DNA of 64,000 nt from Apostichopus japonicus (taxonomy: Eukaryota; Echinodermata; Holothuroidea; Aspidochirotida; Stichopodidae). Below are positions 48,520 to 60,969 of the stretch, one piece after another. Under the pieces are notes generated by a model. It did not search any database. It had not been told where the DNA came from and was given only the letters and a program-made list of their open reading frames with translations. Location: positions 21,292,501 through 21,356,500 of the forward strand of contig NC_092568.1 of NCBI RefSeq assembly GCF_037975245.1. The letters run 5' to 3'. The translations under genes and the position numbers were made by a program. The stretch's first letter is position 1; each line of letters begins with the position of its first letter.

Positions 48520-51500
48520 CTATCATGGAAATGTTTCTTGAGATGACGTAATCAACCTGCCTTGGTCGTAAAATGACCTGTTTTTACCAATTAGTCTGCA
48601 ACGCCTGCCAAATATTTTGTTCTTGTATGAGGGTCTTTGTGTGAACGCTGTATGATTAACTAAACTGTAGACATGAACATATTTCCAAACAGTGTTTACA
48701 CAAACAACCTTATGGTGTTAAGAAGCTATGCAGGCTAATTGTAAAGCCTGAGGCCGGTCTAGGACCGTGGCAGGTCGATTACGTAACCACAAATCTTTGC
48801 GTGCTATAATTAGCACCAATAGAACAGATCTTTAAGCTGACAGTTACCTTGCTGTTACTGGTCTGTGACATTCTGCATCTAATTTTTGGCCCAGCATCAT
48901 CCTTTAACCAGGATCAGGTGACCACTTTTTGTTTTTTCTATCTGGCATATTAGGGGGGGGGGGGCAATGCAGACAACCTTTGGAAAAACACCCCTCCAAA
49001 CTGGTTATTACACAAAATATTTTAACATCTAACCTAGTCCACAGAAGGGATATGTTATGTTTGTTGTTACTGCGTGGGAAAAATAATTCTGAAAGTGAAA
49101 GTGCCTCTGAAGTTAATGGAAGGCAATTCTTATTGACCTTAGTGATCCTGGATGGCATGAATGTTTAGACAAACATGGATTTATTATGCTTGAGATCACA
49201 TACCATTTGTATATGTCATGTAAAGTTACCTCAATTCATAATGTCACATTGCACTTAACACTGCAGATGTAGAAAGTCGTAAAATAAAGTTAATTTTTTT
49301 TTGTATCTTGGCAAAGTCTGCCTGCAGCTAAATTCCAGCAGAATCTCACCCTTTTCTTCCACTTAACTCTAATGGGCTGTCGTGACCTTTCTTGGTCAGT
49401 AGTTGTTATATAGTCAAGCAACGAACTCCAAGACCCCCCCTGTCATTTAGACATAATCAAGTGTATGGTGTCATTGATTTCTTTACAAATCTCTTCTCTC
49501 CCCGCCCCCCCTCTGATGAATAACATTCCTGTCCAATGATCTGGGTGATCGATTCCCCCTCCCTCCCCCAAATAGAAATCACTATTTTGCAAAATTTATA
49601 GCTCATTAAATGTAAAGTAGTAAACAAACAGAATAATGGAATAAAAATGAAAGGAAACAGATGGAAAAGATTGCATAATTTGGCATCTAATCCCGCTGAG
49701 ATAAGTAAAAGTTTTTCAGAGGGGGAGGGGGTATTATTTATTCCATACTTCTCCAGACCCCCATTATTGAACCAGGCCTGTAGCCATCTCTTTCCTGCCT
49801 CTATTTAGGCCTGAATATTGCCCATAGATGCAAGGAATAATGTAAGTCTTAACAGTTTTGAAGTCTCCGCTGTATTTTGTCTCTCAAGCAGAAGTACTAT
49901 GGTCTGTGTGTACAAAACTGCTATACATCTATGCACATTTTGTACATCAAATTTACCCGTATAATATTTTTGCGACGTGATGCTTGGTTAAAAGATTCCC
50001 TGTGAGACCCTGTAAATCAAACCAAGAAACCCCCACCCACCCAGGAAGTAAAATCCAAGCTTGGTTTCCCCCTTCATCACTGACGAAATATGCACAAAAA
50101 TGTTCTGTCCCACATTTTTTTTGTGTGTGATTTCTTCATTGTTGACCTTTTCAAACTATGCCTAAATCCATCGAGTTCCAGTGGTGGGTTGTTTGGCCGA
50201 CTATAACTTAAGTTGTAGAATATGTTTGAGTTAATACGGACCTTACCATTGTATATATTCCAAAGTCTTCATGCTACCTACCAGATTCAGGTGGCATACT
50301 TCAACTCCAAAAATGAAACTGTTTAAAAGGCCTAACAAATTCCAGGAATGAGGGAAGCTCAAACCTTCTGTTAATCTAAACAATGTGAAGGGCCACATGC
50401 AGGGGTGGAAGATAAATCATTGTTTATGTACAAAGTTATTCATATTTTTACAAAGTGAGAGAGAGAGTACAGTATAAACCACAATGTAACCCTGATGTTA
50501 CCCAGTGTCTTGCTATTTATAGACACTCTCACCACTCACTCAACACCTGCAACCTTGCCCTGCCCTATCAATCATTTGGAAGAGTCTGTTACGTCTTATG
50601 TCCTGTCTTCTGATTGGTCAGAAGATATGTAAGACACTTCCACCGATCATATTGAGGGGGGTGGGTGGTGGGGGGTGGGTGGTGGGGTGTAGCTACTTAA
50701 TCATTTTGTTTTCTTTACTCTTTTCAAATTTGTGTTGAAGGACCTACTTTCCTATGTAAGTATAACATGTAATTCTTAAGATTTGCAATATCTGAACCAC
50801 CCTCAAACTGTGCAACATCACATTTCCCGCACCACCACACCCCCTCCCCCTCCAAAGTGCTTATACTCGCTTATTTTGACTTATTACTTGATAATGGTGA
50901 TGATGTTCACCAAATGGCTTAGTATTACAGCAAACATACACGCAGCCCTCACAAAAACATGTCACCCCTTAGAGTGGTAAAAATGCGTAAAAAAAAAAAA
51001 AAAAAAATGTACCCAGTTAATTAGGAAACTTTGTCTTCCATTCCTCTGAGCGAAGTGAGTTTGCTTTTGAGAAAGTGATTTTATTGGTCAAGAACATAAT
51101 GTAGCAAAAATTCCTGACAACTTAGGAGAACACGAATAATATGAACAGAAAATGCCCTAAATTATCTTATGCGTCTTTGAATATGCCGTCTGTACAATAC
51201 GGCTTCAGTGTGATATGTTTTGTTTGTCTCTAATCCCTCCATAAATCCAAGACGAACCTTATTTTTTTCACTCATTCAAAGACATGATCGACATCAAGAA
51301 AATATTTATTGATTTTATTTTCTTTTATCATGTTTTTATGGAAATTCTTAGTTATGTTCCATACGAAAGAGCTCTCACATAAACTTGAAGGAAACGTAAA
51401 TACCAATCGGAAACGATCCGTTTCTGCATCGAGGTGACCAATCACAACACGGCCCCGATCAATGTGTTAGTTCCGGCAAAAGAGGAAAGAAAAACGTGTG

Positions 51501-52590
51501 AACGTAGGGGAACAACATGGGTGCAGGAATTCACCAGACAGAACAATCATAAATACAAGGGTATGAAATATTCTGACTGAAAATTGATTTTTCGTGCCTG
51601 GAGGGTGTAACTCGATAGAGACATAAAAATATTGAATGATGCTTTTGACACCATCAAGTCAATTGGTTATTTAGAAAATCTTGAAAGTAGGGTGTTGTCA
51701 TGGCAACAGCAGCTTGGCAAATTGGTAACATGTCCTTGAGAAGAATAGTAAAGGGAGCAGTAAACCATGTAACCATTCAAGTTCTGTTTATGGGATTTTT
51801 TTCTTTCTTTCTTTCTGTTGCTGTGACAAGAAATCTATTCATAGATATCCATGGAAAGGAAAACTTTCAATATGGCTTTAGTGAAATCTGCCGGAAGAAC
51901 GTGAATGATCATCCCCACCGCCCCCCCCCCCCCCACAATTAGATAGGGCCTCGCTATAGGAGGAACGAAGGCGATTAAAAGTGGAGAGATGAATGTTGGG
52001 AAAACAATGCCGCTATACTGATTTATATGGTTGAATTAGTATTGACAATAGTTGCATGGAAAAACCTTGATGGGGGGGGGGGGTGGGGGTATTGCGTATC
52101 TTTGCCTCACAAAATGTACTTCTTCTGACTTTTTGATATTTTACCATTTTTTCTTAGCCATTATAGCTTTGCGGCTAACTTAACATTCATGCACCACCTG
52201 ATGAGATGGGGGTTGGGGAGTCTACAGTCCCAGAGCCTGGACCTGAGGAAAGGATGGAAGCAGGGAAAATATGGTTTGTTTGTAGAGTGCAAAAAGGGGG
52301 GTGTGGTGACATAATGCTTCCAGTACCCAACCTGTAGGTACAAATTACAATGGGATACATTTTGGAATATTTTTGAAACTTAAAAAATAATCCTCAATTA
52401 CCCAGATGCTGCTAAGATACATTCATAAAAAATAAAAAAAATTATCCATAATTCTCATTTTTGCAAATAAACCCACCCCTCTCTCAGGATTTCAATTTCA
52501 CCATGTGATGCAGAAAAAAAGTATAGGAAATTTGTGACTAGAAAAAATCCAATAATGGTAACCAAGAACTTAATTTCATGTCATTTCATT
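48520..52590. other. unassigned non-coding DNA
   Basis: Many G/C tracts (48953-48964, 50656-50688, 51920-51935, 52072-52082), poly-A at 50990-51007 and a CCAAT word near 51439. An ATG frame of 80 codons at 51700-51942 ends in a C-run and lacks support. Confidence 0.45.
50656..50688 (+). other. G-quadruplex-type motif
   Basis: GGGGGGTGGGTGGTGGGGGG and onward gives many G3-G6 runs with one-base spacers. Confidence 0.6.
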
Positions 52591-52599
52591 TACTTATTT

Positions 52600-54310
52600 T
52601 TGTTTTATCACAACATAAGTATGACATATGACATAGAAGGAGATAAGAAACAAAACTTGTGAAAGGAAGTGTACTAAAAAATCCGATAGGGCTTGTCGGG
52701 TAGTGACACTCCCTAATAAAAAAAACAGAACTTTACAATTAGACAAGAGAACCAAAAGAAGAAAACAAACAGAACCACCACCCCCTCTCCCTTCCCTCAC
52801 CCCCCCCCCCCCAGTTTCACTGCCTCTCTCTCTCAATCCTGATACATTTAATTTCCGTAAAACTTCGGAATATAAATTAAGATGGACAGAATACCCTGGA
52901 GGAAGTGCTGTTAGCAGTTTTAGCTGACTAACTATGCACTTCTGTAGTTTCATTTTGGAATGGACAGAGATATGGTTTTCCTGGAGTTAAACATGTTTGT
53001 AAATAACAGAACAACTTTGTTGTTGAATTTATACATAAGTATAATAATTAACTGGTTTTAGCTAGTAATTTATTAATTTATAACTTTATAACATACGAAA
53101 CCTTACAGTCATACTGAAAGTAACCAGTCAGTTTATAGTGCTACTACACCATGTTTTAACCCTTTTGAACACAACTGCTATGTTCTAGGCTTGTTTGTAT
53201 CAGTCAAGTTGCCCAGTTTTAGGTGGCTAAGACTTGCTAGGAGTTTAATCCAAAGAATGTTCCTGGTTAATGAAATTTATATCCTGGACATTAAAGGATG
53301 ATCATAAGGCACAGAATTAATTTTAGTATTTTTAGACCCGTATAAAGAACATGTGCTACCTGTCCAGGTTGTATTTCTACAATCTGCTTTTGAGAATGAC
53401 CAATGAAACAAATGAGGCTCATCATTGAAAGCGGCTGGACTTCTAAGTCTAATACACTAACATTTATGTCAGATCCTCAAGTGTTTTGCAATACACAACT
53501 CAACGGAAAACTTAAGACTTCTAAATAGCTTAATATGTAGAGATTTTTTATATAAGTTAAAATTTACTATTAAACTTGAAAAAGGACTCAAGCAAAGAGG
53601 CAAAGCTTTTATTTCTTACGAGCAATTAAAAGACTCATTAATTGCACTATACTGTTCAGTTAATTACGATTGTTTTTGTATGTACTTATCATTACTTGTA
53701 AAAGGTTTTTGACCTTATTGTATTCAAATATGTTCGAATTGGCACAAGAATGTTACCAATAAAAATACCAAGCGTGGTAAAAAAAAAAAAAATAATACTA
53801 ATAATCTTTTTCAAAGTACATTACAAAATTTCAAAGGGTGTTGAATATCATCTAAGGATGACTCCATTGTTTATATGAAGTTAAAAGAACATGTTATGGT
53901 GGAGTTATTAGAATTGATAAAACGATGGATTAATGTTAAACATGGAGGCTTAAACTGATGAGTTGACCTCATCATCAGTTTAGCCTTGAAGGAGCATTCC
54001 ATAGATAGGGCACAAGTTAAAGCTGAATATCTTGAAAACCAGAACAGCTATGGACATTCCCCCCCCCCCCCCCCGTCTCGGACTATTAGACATATAAGAT
54101 TAAGATTCTGCCTATAGTCGTCTTCTTTCTAGGCATGTTAAAAGTACAGAAATTTACTTTGAAGGTGGCTGTGAACTGCCTGTTTGATCATTTTAATAGT
54201 AAAGGTTCTCTGTTTACAACTCCCTGTTGAGACATAACCTATTGTGCATGCACAAATGTTGTTATAACAGCTGTTAAAATATATGAAGATAGAAGTTGCA
54301 GTAAACATTT
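52600..54310. other. unassigned non-coding DNA
   Basis: C-rich tracts at 52779-52812 and 54060-54074. At 53414 there is a second copy of a short island also present at 26284. No supported exon. Confidence 0.45.
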
Positions 54311-54314
54311 CAAT

Positions 54315-55018
54315 CTGGGAGGGGAGGGGAGGGGTTGTGGGACGACTGGGGGAACAGAAACTTTGAAGGGCGGTGGGATATGAGACTGTGATTGGAGGGG
54401 GTAAACCAGAAAAACATGCACTTTTGTAATTAATTTTTTTATTTTATTATCTATCGGACAAAAGGTAACTTTCTTAACTGTTTCTGTGATTTCTCAATGA
54501 AAGAACATTCTAATAAATACAAAGTGAGTTCTTCACAAAACTTGGGATATGTGGAGAGGGGGGGAGGGGGGTTGGATGTTTTCCCCTGTTCTTGTCCCTC
54601 ATCTCTCTCACTTTATTCACACTGCCTAGCAGAATGTGCAGAATGCCAAACATCACAGCCCGCCGTGATGGTAGCTGGGAGGGGAGGGGAAGGGGTCGGG
54701 GACGACTGGGGGAACAGAAACTTTGAAGGGCAGTGGGATGTGATTGGAGCGGGTAAACCAGAAAGAAATACACTTTTGTAATAAATTTTTTATTTTATTA
54801 TCTATCCCACAAAAGGTAACTTTCTATACTGTTTCCTTGATTTCTCAATGAAAGAACATTTCTAATAAATAAAAAATGAGTTCTTCACAAAACTTAGGGA
54901 TGTGTTGGGGGGAGGGGTGGATGTTGTCCCCTGTTCTTGTTCCTCATCTCTCTCAATTTATTCACACTGCCTAGCAGAATGTGCAGAATGCCAAACATCA
55001 CAGCCCGCCGTGATTGTA
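54315..55018 (+). repeat. 360-bp tandem duplication
   Basis: Copy 1 is 54315-54674 and copy 2 is 54675-55018. Both begin CTGGGAGGGGAGGGG, pass GGAACAGAAACTTTGAAGGG and end with ATGCCAAACATCACAGCCCG. There are few substitutions and small indels, so it is fairly recent. The GGGAGGGG start itself may have mediated the event. Confidence 0.93.
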
Positions 55019-55335
55019 CGTGATTTAACTCCTGTGAAAAGTACAGCGACTTTACAGAAATGTCTTAACCCTTGACCAACTTCAAACAATTTGTCGGAAT
55101 TGAAAAACATCTAGGATTTAAGATAATGTAAACTTTTTCAGGTTGACTTTGTAATGAGTTGATTTCTTCATGGTTTTTTTTATTAGTTTGATGGTTTTTT
55201 TCTGGAAGGATCAGAAATGAAACAAGAAGCAAAACATTCTTGCATCAACATTTTTTAAAGTCACATTGCTGCCAATATGGTGTTATTTTGAAAGCAAATT
55301 TTCTGGGTAACATTTTTGGATGGTTCCTTGTTCAG

Positions 55336-55461
55336 ACGTACACTTTATGGTCACTGAACAAATTATCAGAGCAGTTGCAATCCTTTCTGTTATGTTCAAC
55401 TTTATACCGCAGTTAAATTATATAGTTCCAAGATTGATCCTTCAGATCGTCAAGTTTTTAG
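55336..55461 (+). CDS. candidate internal exon, hydrophobic, family unknown
   Basis: The acceptor GGTTCCTTGTTCAG (AG at 55334-55335) and donor TTTTTAG^GTAAAC (GT at 55462) are both good by eye. The 126-base interval is open in one frame, phase 1 to 1, reading VHFMVTEQIIRAVAILSVMF and then IPQLNYIVPRLILQIVKFL. The peptide is hydrophobic with scattered basic residues, so a membrane or core-packed segment is possible. I do not recognise it. The following 55495-55855 stretch is open in several frames on both strands, so no continuation can be assigned. Confidence 0.3.
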
Positions 55462-55469
55462 GTAAACAG

Positions 55470-57960
55470 ACTTTTAAAACTGGTAGAGGACTTAATGAAA
55501 GAAAGAGGGGGACGATTTTATAGGCAAACATTGACTTTTCTGGTTTGGAGTGGCAAAAAAGGCACCTGTATTGTTGGTTGTGATGGTGTCTCTTTTGTGA
55601 TTGTTCTTGATCAAACTCCGAGGGGTGTAAGGACAAGTCCAAACGTAGTGTTAAAATGTTCGTATAGTAGTAAGGTTTGACAGGCACCATAAAAGGTGAA
55701 CTGACTAACTGGGGTATACTAATATGGAGTTGCATCCCCAAATTTGGACCAGTCATTTCAAGGAGCGTGATCTTAAAGGTGTATGCAGCACGAACAGTCG
55801 AATCCAAGATGTGTTTGCAGTATATACGTGATGCGTCCTGGTCAAAATGACTCCTTATAAGTGGTTATTCCATTTACTCTAAATTGTAGTTAACTACAGA
55901 GTACATATGTCACAAAACCTGTGTAGTGTTGTACTAATAGTAATAAATATGGCATATTCAAACTGAAGAGAAGGGGGGAGGGGGAAAAACCCCCTCAATA
56001 CTGAAATTTCCAAAACATTAATATAATAAAGAAAGAAGAATAACCATCTGGAATATTCAACAAAACTAATATTTTTGCCAGAAAAACATAAGTTTAAATA
56101 TTCTTCTGATGGTTATGCTTGGTAGGCCTAATAGATGTGTACATTATAGTAAATAACAAGAGTCAGGAATATGTAGGGAGATTTTTTTTTCAAATTTGTT
56201 ATATTGCTTAAATGGACATATCATAAATTCATCAATACCAGTGGTACAGATTTCATGTTTACATTTATTACTGTGCCCTGTGGGTTTTCCTTATAATCGA
56301 AACTATCCATATAAAGACAACTTTTCACAGTGCAAGTGAGTTATGCAGATTCTATATGAAGTGACTGTAATGCGTGCAGTGTCTTTTATTTCTTTTCATA
56401 ATTCTTTAACTTACCGACAACGATGATAGGTTAAAGTCTTATTATTTCGTAACAAACATCTACCCAGTTTGTTTACTCAATACAGAAACCAAACTTTGTT
56501 TTAACACTCTCTTTAAAAGAGATTGGTAAAAAAATGGCCTTATTCAACATTCAGCCTGGTAGGTAGGTGTTGGAAATTATTTGAATGAAACCTCCTTTAT
56601 TATTGAAAAGCTATTTATGAGATTGGGGTGGGTGTTTGCCAACTGCTGGAGTTGTTTTGATCATTTTTCTTACACTGCATACCTTGTGTATATTTGCTGA
56701 CTACAATGACTCCACATGTTCAGTGTACAGGGCTGTCATGCTTCTTGATCATCAATGGGACTAACTATTTCAAGGGTTAATTTAACTTAATTATACAGCT
56801 TAAAAGATGTGTCTCCCCCAAAGTAAGTTTAAACATGGAAAAACACTATTACAGCAGTCTTGAGGCTGCAACTGATTAATCAAGGGATGGGGGTTGAGGT
56901 TGGCGAGAGGGAGAGGGACAGGAGGGAGGGGGAGAGGGACAGGAGGGAGGGGAGATTAAGACAAATATAAATAACATCTCATTGGGAGCCTTAAGACTGC
57001 ACCTGATTCTGCATCAATGCCCTGACAAATGATTTGAATTTAATAGCTGGTTCTTTATGACAATTTATGATGTTAATTGATGTAATTTTGGGTATTGGGG
57101 TAGTTTTAGTCTAATGACACAATAGTGGGGTATACATAGCCAACCTCCCCCACAAACCCCCCAACAAACCACCCCCACAAACCCTACCCTAGATCCACCA
57201 TCCTTTACAGAATTCAGTGATCACTGTTTATAAACAGCAACATTAGTGTATTTTGGGGTTGTATTCAGTATAATGTATCTGCTCCAAACATTTTGATATA
57301 AATTAAAGGAGACATTGTATGACCTATTACTTATGCCAACATCCTGTGAATACTTATCACAAGTTAAGCCTATCATAATACCACAAATATCCTTAGACCT
57401 TGACTGAGAAAATATCCCATTTTTACACTGAAGGGGATTAAATAACCACCAAGGCCAAAGGCAAGAAAAATAAAAAATAAATAAAAAGTTATCATCCGAA
57501 ATAGGGATATCTTCATCATGCACAAAGAGAGATAGATAAAGACAATAAAAGCCGTCTTAAAGGAATTACACAATAAGACAGGAAATAAGAATTGACACAA
57601 ATCGTTTCCATTCTTGCTATCTTTTCATATCCTTTTTCCGTCCGAAATCATGAGAGCAACGACCAAATAGTCAACGACCATCGCGACTATCATGCTATGA
57701 TTCCTTCCAGCTCAGATAAATTTCAAATAGTTAAGATTTTCCCTGAATGCTCTCTGGGTATTGTTAATTGCATAGGTAGCACATGTATGATATTCTTGTG
57801 GCCATTAGACTAGGCTACAGTGATTATATTGAGCAGATCGGTGCTCTAATTTCGTAGCACTACAAATTCCATTAGGTGAATATTTTGACGCTGCCATAGA
57901 CAATTTAAAACTTCGTTCGTTCGGCTTCACGGGGGTGAAAAAAAAGAAAAATTTCAATTC
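55470..57960. other. unassigned non-coding DNA
   Basis: Contains a G-rich duplicated word GGGAGAGGGACAGGAGGGA (56909-56950) and C-rich tracts at 57146-57185. No supported exon. Confidence 0.45.
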
Positions 57961-57994
57961 ACATCGTCAAAGTCAAATTTCAGTGTCAGTTCTC

Positions 57995-57999
57995 CCAAT
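57995..57999 (+). promoter_or_regulatory. CCAAT word about 400 bp upstream of the 58399 start
   Basis: CTCCCAATTCGGG lies in a locally CpG-richer stretch before the candidate first exon. No clear TATA box follows. This is a weak promoter hint only. Confidence 0.2.
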
Positions 58000-58398
58000 T
58001 CGGGATCGCCCGGATTAATAGTTAATACGAAAAGTGTGCGGGCTACAAGATGTCGATAAGTCTAATCAGGTACATTAATTAAATACTCGTTGGCCTTAAC
58101 TTTGTTCAGAAATATCTAGGAGGGTACTACTTACAGTTTGATTAATTTTGATCTATCAAAATCTGATTTTTAATGACAAAACCTGTAGCTTTTGGTATAA
58201 TTTTTGACCAGAAACAAAGCAGATGTTGCTTTAAGTGCAGTAATGACAAATGCTGGATAATCAATAACAGTTGTTCTCCTCCTCTCGAGAGCTTCGTTAT
58301 TTGCGGAGCACTTATGAAAAGGTTAAACCCAGACGGGGAAAGTGAAAGACAATAGCGAAAAATAGGCCGCCAGGAAACCTCACTTTTCACCCGAGAGG

Positions 58399-58563
58399 AT
58401 GGCTTGTAAACTAGATAAGGTCCTGGCAACAGGCCATCTCCGAGATGACGAGAATCCAAATTTCTTGGTAAAACTGTACGACGAAGAGACGGAAGAGATT
58501 GCGGAAATAGATGTCAGCTTAGCAACCAGAGGAGGTTTCAGATTCATAAATATAGAAGATGAG
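58399..58563 (+). CDS. best gene candidate: 5' coding exon of an unrecognised protein
   Basis: The ATG is in good context (GAGAGGATGG). It opens a frame of exactly 55 codons, ending phase 0 at the donor GATGAG^GTAATG (GT at 58564). The peptide starts MACKLDKVLATGHLRDDENP, then has an acidic middle (YDEETEEIAEIDV) and ends RGGFRFINIEDE. Codon use is balanced, without homopolymers, unlike the surrounding DNA. Upstream 100 bases are slightly CpG-enriched, consistent with a 5' UTR. The composition suggests a soluble intracellular protein, with no signal peptide. I do not recognise the family. Downstream exons would lie beyond or within the following introns, and none is proven. Confidence 0.5.
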
Positions 58564-58569
58564 GTAATG

Positions 58570-59975
58570 AAGGGTCAGGAAATGAAGAATCTCTAAATAG
58601 CTTTAAAATATTCTTCTCACAATAATATTTCAGCTATATGACTCCATCTCCTTCAGTTTTGAGGATGATCCTCAAATCATGTCCCAACCCCCCCTCATCC
58701 CCCTCTCATTACCAACACTGATTTGATACAAAAACAGATAAACTTTGGTTCATTTGTGTCTGATATTGGATCAATTTTATGCATCATTGTGGCATAGTAA
58801 AGTCTGGTGCAAATTTTGACTTAAATAAGCTAACAACGGCTAAAAAAAAAAAAAAATGAACTCAAACAATGGGATACCTAAAGGAGCATACTGCTTTTAA
58901 GTATCACCCCAAAGTGATGCCTGCATGCCATTAACTGTGCTCTTAACACTACTCCAAACATGTACCAAACATAGTTTGCGCGAAAAACGATAAACCATAC
59001 CTATAAATGCTCTCTCTATTACATATGCATTTCATGCATAAAAGGTCAAGTTGGCCTGCCTCAGTATTGCGCAATACGTTTGAAATTTCTGGATTACTGA
59101 CCGTCCCATATACTTTGCCGGTGTGCGAACGATATGTATGTATATATGTACACATGACAGTGCATTATATTCCTATACGAATTGTTATAAAATGAGCTTG
59201 CATATATTGCTTTGAAAATCTTCTTATTTAGCAACACTAAAATGAAACTTAACTGTGAAAAATTTACAATATAAAAAAAAAAAAAAATCATGACTTAAAC
59301 CATAATTAATTTAAATATGACAACAGAAAGGTGTGGTGTACATGCATTATGGTTTTTTGCCCAAAAAATTAGGTTCATAACTTGATACTTAGGGTTTCCC
59401 CGAATAAAAATTCTATCACAGTAATCTCTCTTTCATCAATTGCAAGTTGCTGAAATGTAAACGAATGTATGTGACAATATGGAATGCTAAAATATCCAGA
59501 TAAATGCAATATGGACCTTTAAGTAAACCAGTGATTTTAAAGGGCTTTGATTTCACCTTCAGAGACTTTGGTGAGAAATAATCGTTTGTTGGTTTTTCCT
59601 TAATCTTGTTTTCACTTCTTCAAGTAACTTGAGATTTTCAGGAAACTTTGAACTGTAATAATCTCAAGGTGACCTGATCTTCACCACAAATTAATTAGAC
59701 AAAGGTCAAAATCAAAATTGTTGCTTGTTCATATTTTAAGTTTGCCAGAGAGGTTCAAGTTTAAATTGGTCTGGATTAATTATAGTTTTCAGACTTTTGA
59801 CCTTACACAGGTAGTACATATTGTTTGTATTTGGCTACTAAAGCATACAGCTATAGCTGTGATGGTCTTTTCACTTGATCAGATAGAGTGATGGCCAGTT
59901 GATGAAGAACAACAATGCTTTGTGCTAATTAAAACTGTCATCATAGACTAGTTAAATTCGTTTATGACTCTTTCC
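58570..59975. other. probable first intron of the 58399 gene, or unassigned DNA
   Basis: Contains A-runs at 58843-58856 and 59274-59287. No strong exon seen. An 18-base segment at 59793-59810 has splice-like borders but is too short to judge. Confidence 0.35.
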
Positions 59976-59980
59976 CACAG

Positions 59981-60058
59981 AGGTAACTTACAGGCCAAGT
60001 CAAAGAGAGGTCGGTTGAAATCTGTCCCTGCAGTTGACTATAGCTATACCTATGCTAG
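59981..60058 (+). CDS. weak exon candidate after a good acceptor
   Basis: The acceptor GACTCTTTCCCACAG (AG at 59979-59980) is good by eye. The frame from 59982 reads GNLQAKSKRGRLKSVPAVDY and stays open to 60065, where it meets the GTTATGCTAG repeats. The possible donor GCTAG^GTTATG at 60059 is poor. Its phase does not join directly to the 58399 exon. It may be chance. Confidence 0.12.
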
Positions 60059-60960
60059 GTTATGCTAGGTTAACAGTAACAGTGTATATATCTTATTGTC
60101 TATGCTAGGTTAAAGTAACAGTATATATATGTTACTGTCTATGCTGTATTACAGTAACAGTATACATATAACTTACTGCCTATGCTGTGTTAAAGTAACA
60201 GTTACTGCCTATGCTGTGTTAAAGTAACAGTTACTGCCTATGCTGTGTTGAAGTAACAGTATATATATGTTATTGCCTATGCTGTATTAAAGTAACAGTA
60301 TACATAAAATTAATGCCTAAGCTGTGTTAAAGTAACAGTGGATACATCTTACTGCCTATGCTGGGTTAAAGTAGCAATGTATATAAGTTACATTCATGCT
60401 GTGATAAAGTAACAATCTATATATCTTATTGCCAATGCTGTGTTAAAGTAAACAGTGTACATATAACTTATTGCCTATGCTGTGTTAAAGTAACAGTGTA
60501 TATATCTTACTTCCTATGCTGTGTTACAGTAACAGTATATATTTTATTGCCTACGCTGCATTGAAGTAACAGTATACATATAACTTACTGCCTACCCTTG
60601 GTAATAAAGCAAACAGTGTATACACCACTTACTGACTATGTCGTGTTCCAATATTAACAGTGTGTATATCTTACTTCCTATGCTGTACGTGTTACAGTAA
60701 CATTCTATATATATCTTATTGCCTATGCTGTTTTCCAGTAACAGTGTATATATAACTTACTGCCTACTGTTGGTTAAAGTAACAGTGTATATATAACTTT
60801 GTTACTTTAATGTACATATAATTTACTGCCTATGCTAGGTTTAATGGTTTAATTTACAGTGTGTATATCTCACTTCCTATGCTAGGTTTAAGTAACAGTG
60901 TATATGCTTATTGCCTAGATGCTTGGTTCTGTTTTACCTCCATGGTTTAGGTAAGTGTTA
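60041..60960 (+). repeat. degenerate minisatellite, unit about 40 bp
   Basis: About twenty imperfect units combine CCTATGCTGTGTTAAAGTAA, CAGTGTATATAT and CTTACTG words. Unit length varies from about 30 to 50 because the TATATA part changes. The direction is constant throughout. Confidence 0.9.
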
Positions 60961-60969
60961 TCAATAACT

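Noticed and set aside
51700-51942. 80-codon ATG frame with a hydrophobic segment, downstream of a CCAAT word
   Set aside because: Its end is read through a C homopolymer as proline. No donor or poly(A) support and no family recognised.
55442-55855. Minus-strand frame of about 140 codons
   Set aside because: At least two + strand frames are open over parts of the same region, and the start codon is TTG. Coding strand cannot be decided.
58142-58459. 105-codon minus-strand frame and a 60-codon + strand frame with several cysteines
   Set aside because: They overlap the likely 5' UTR and first exon of the 58399 candidate. The cysteine spacing does not match a zinc-binding pattern I can name.
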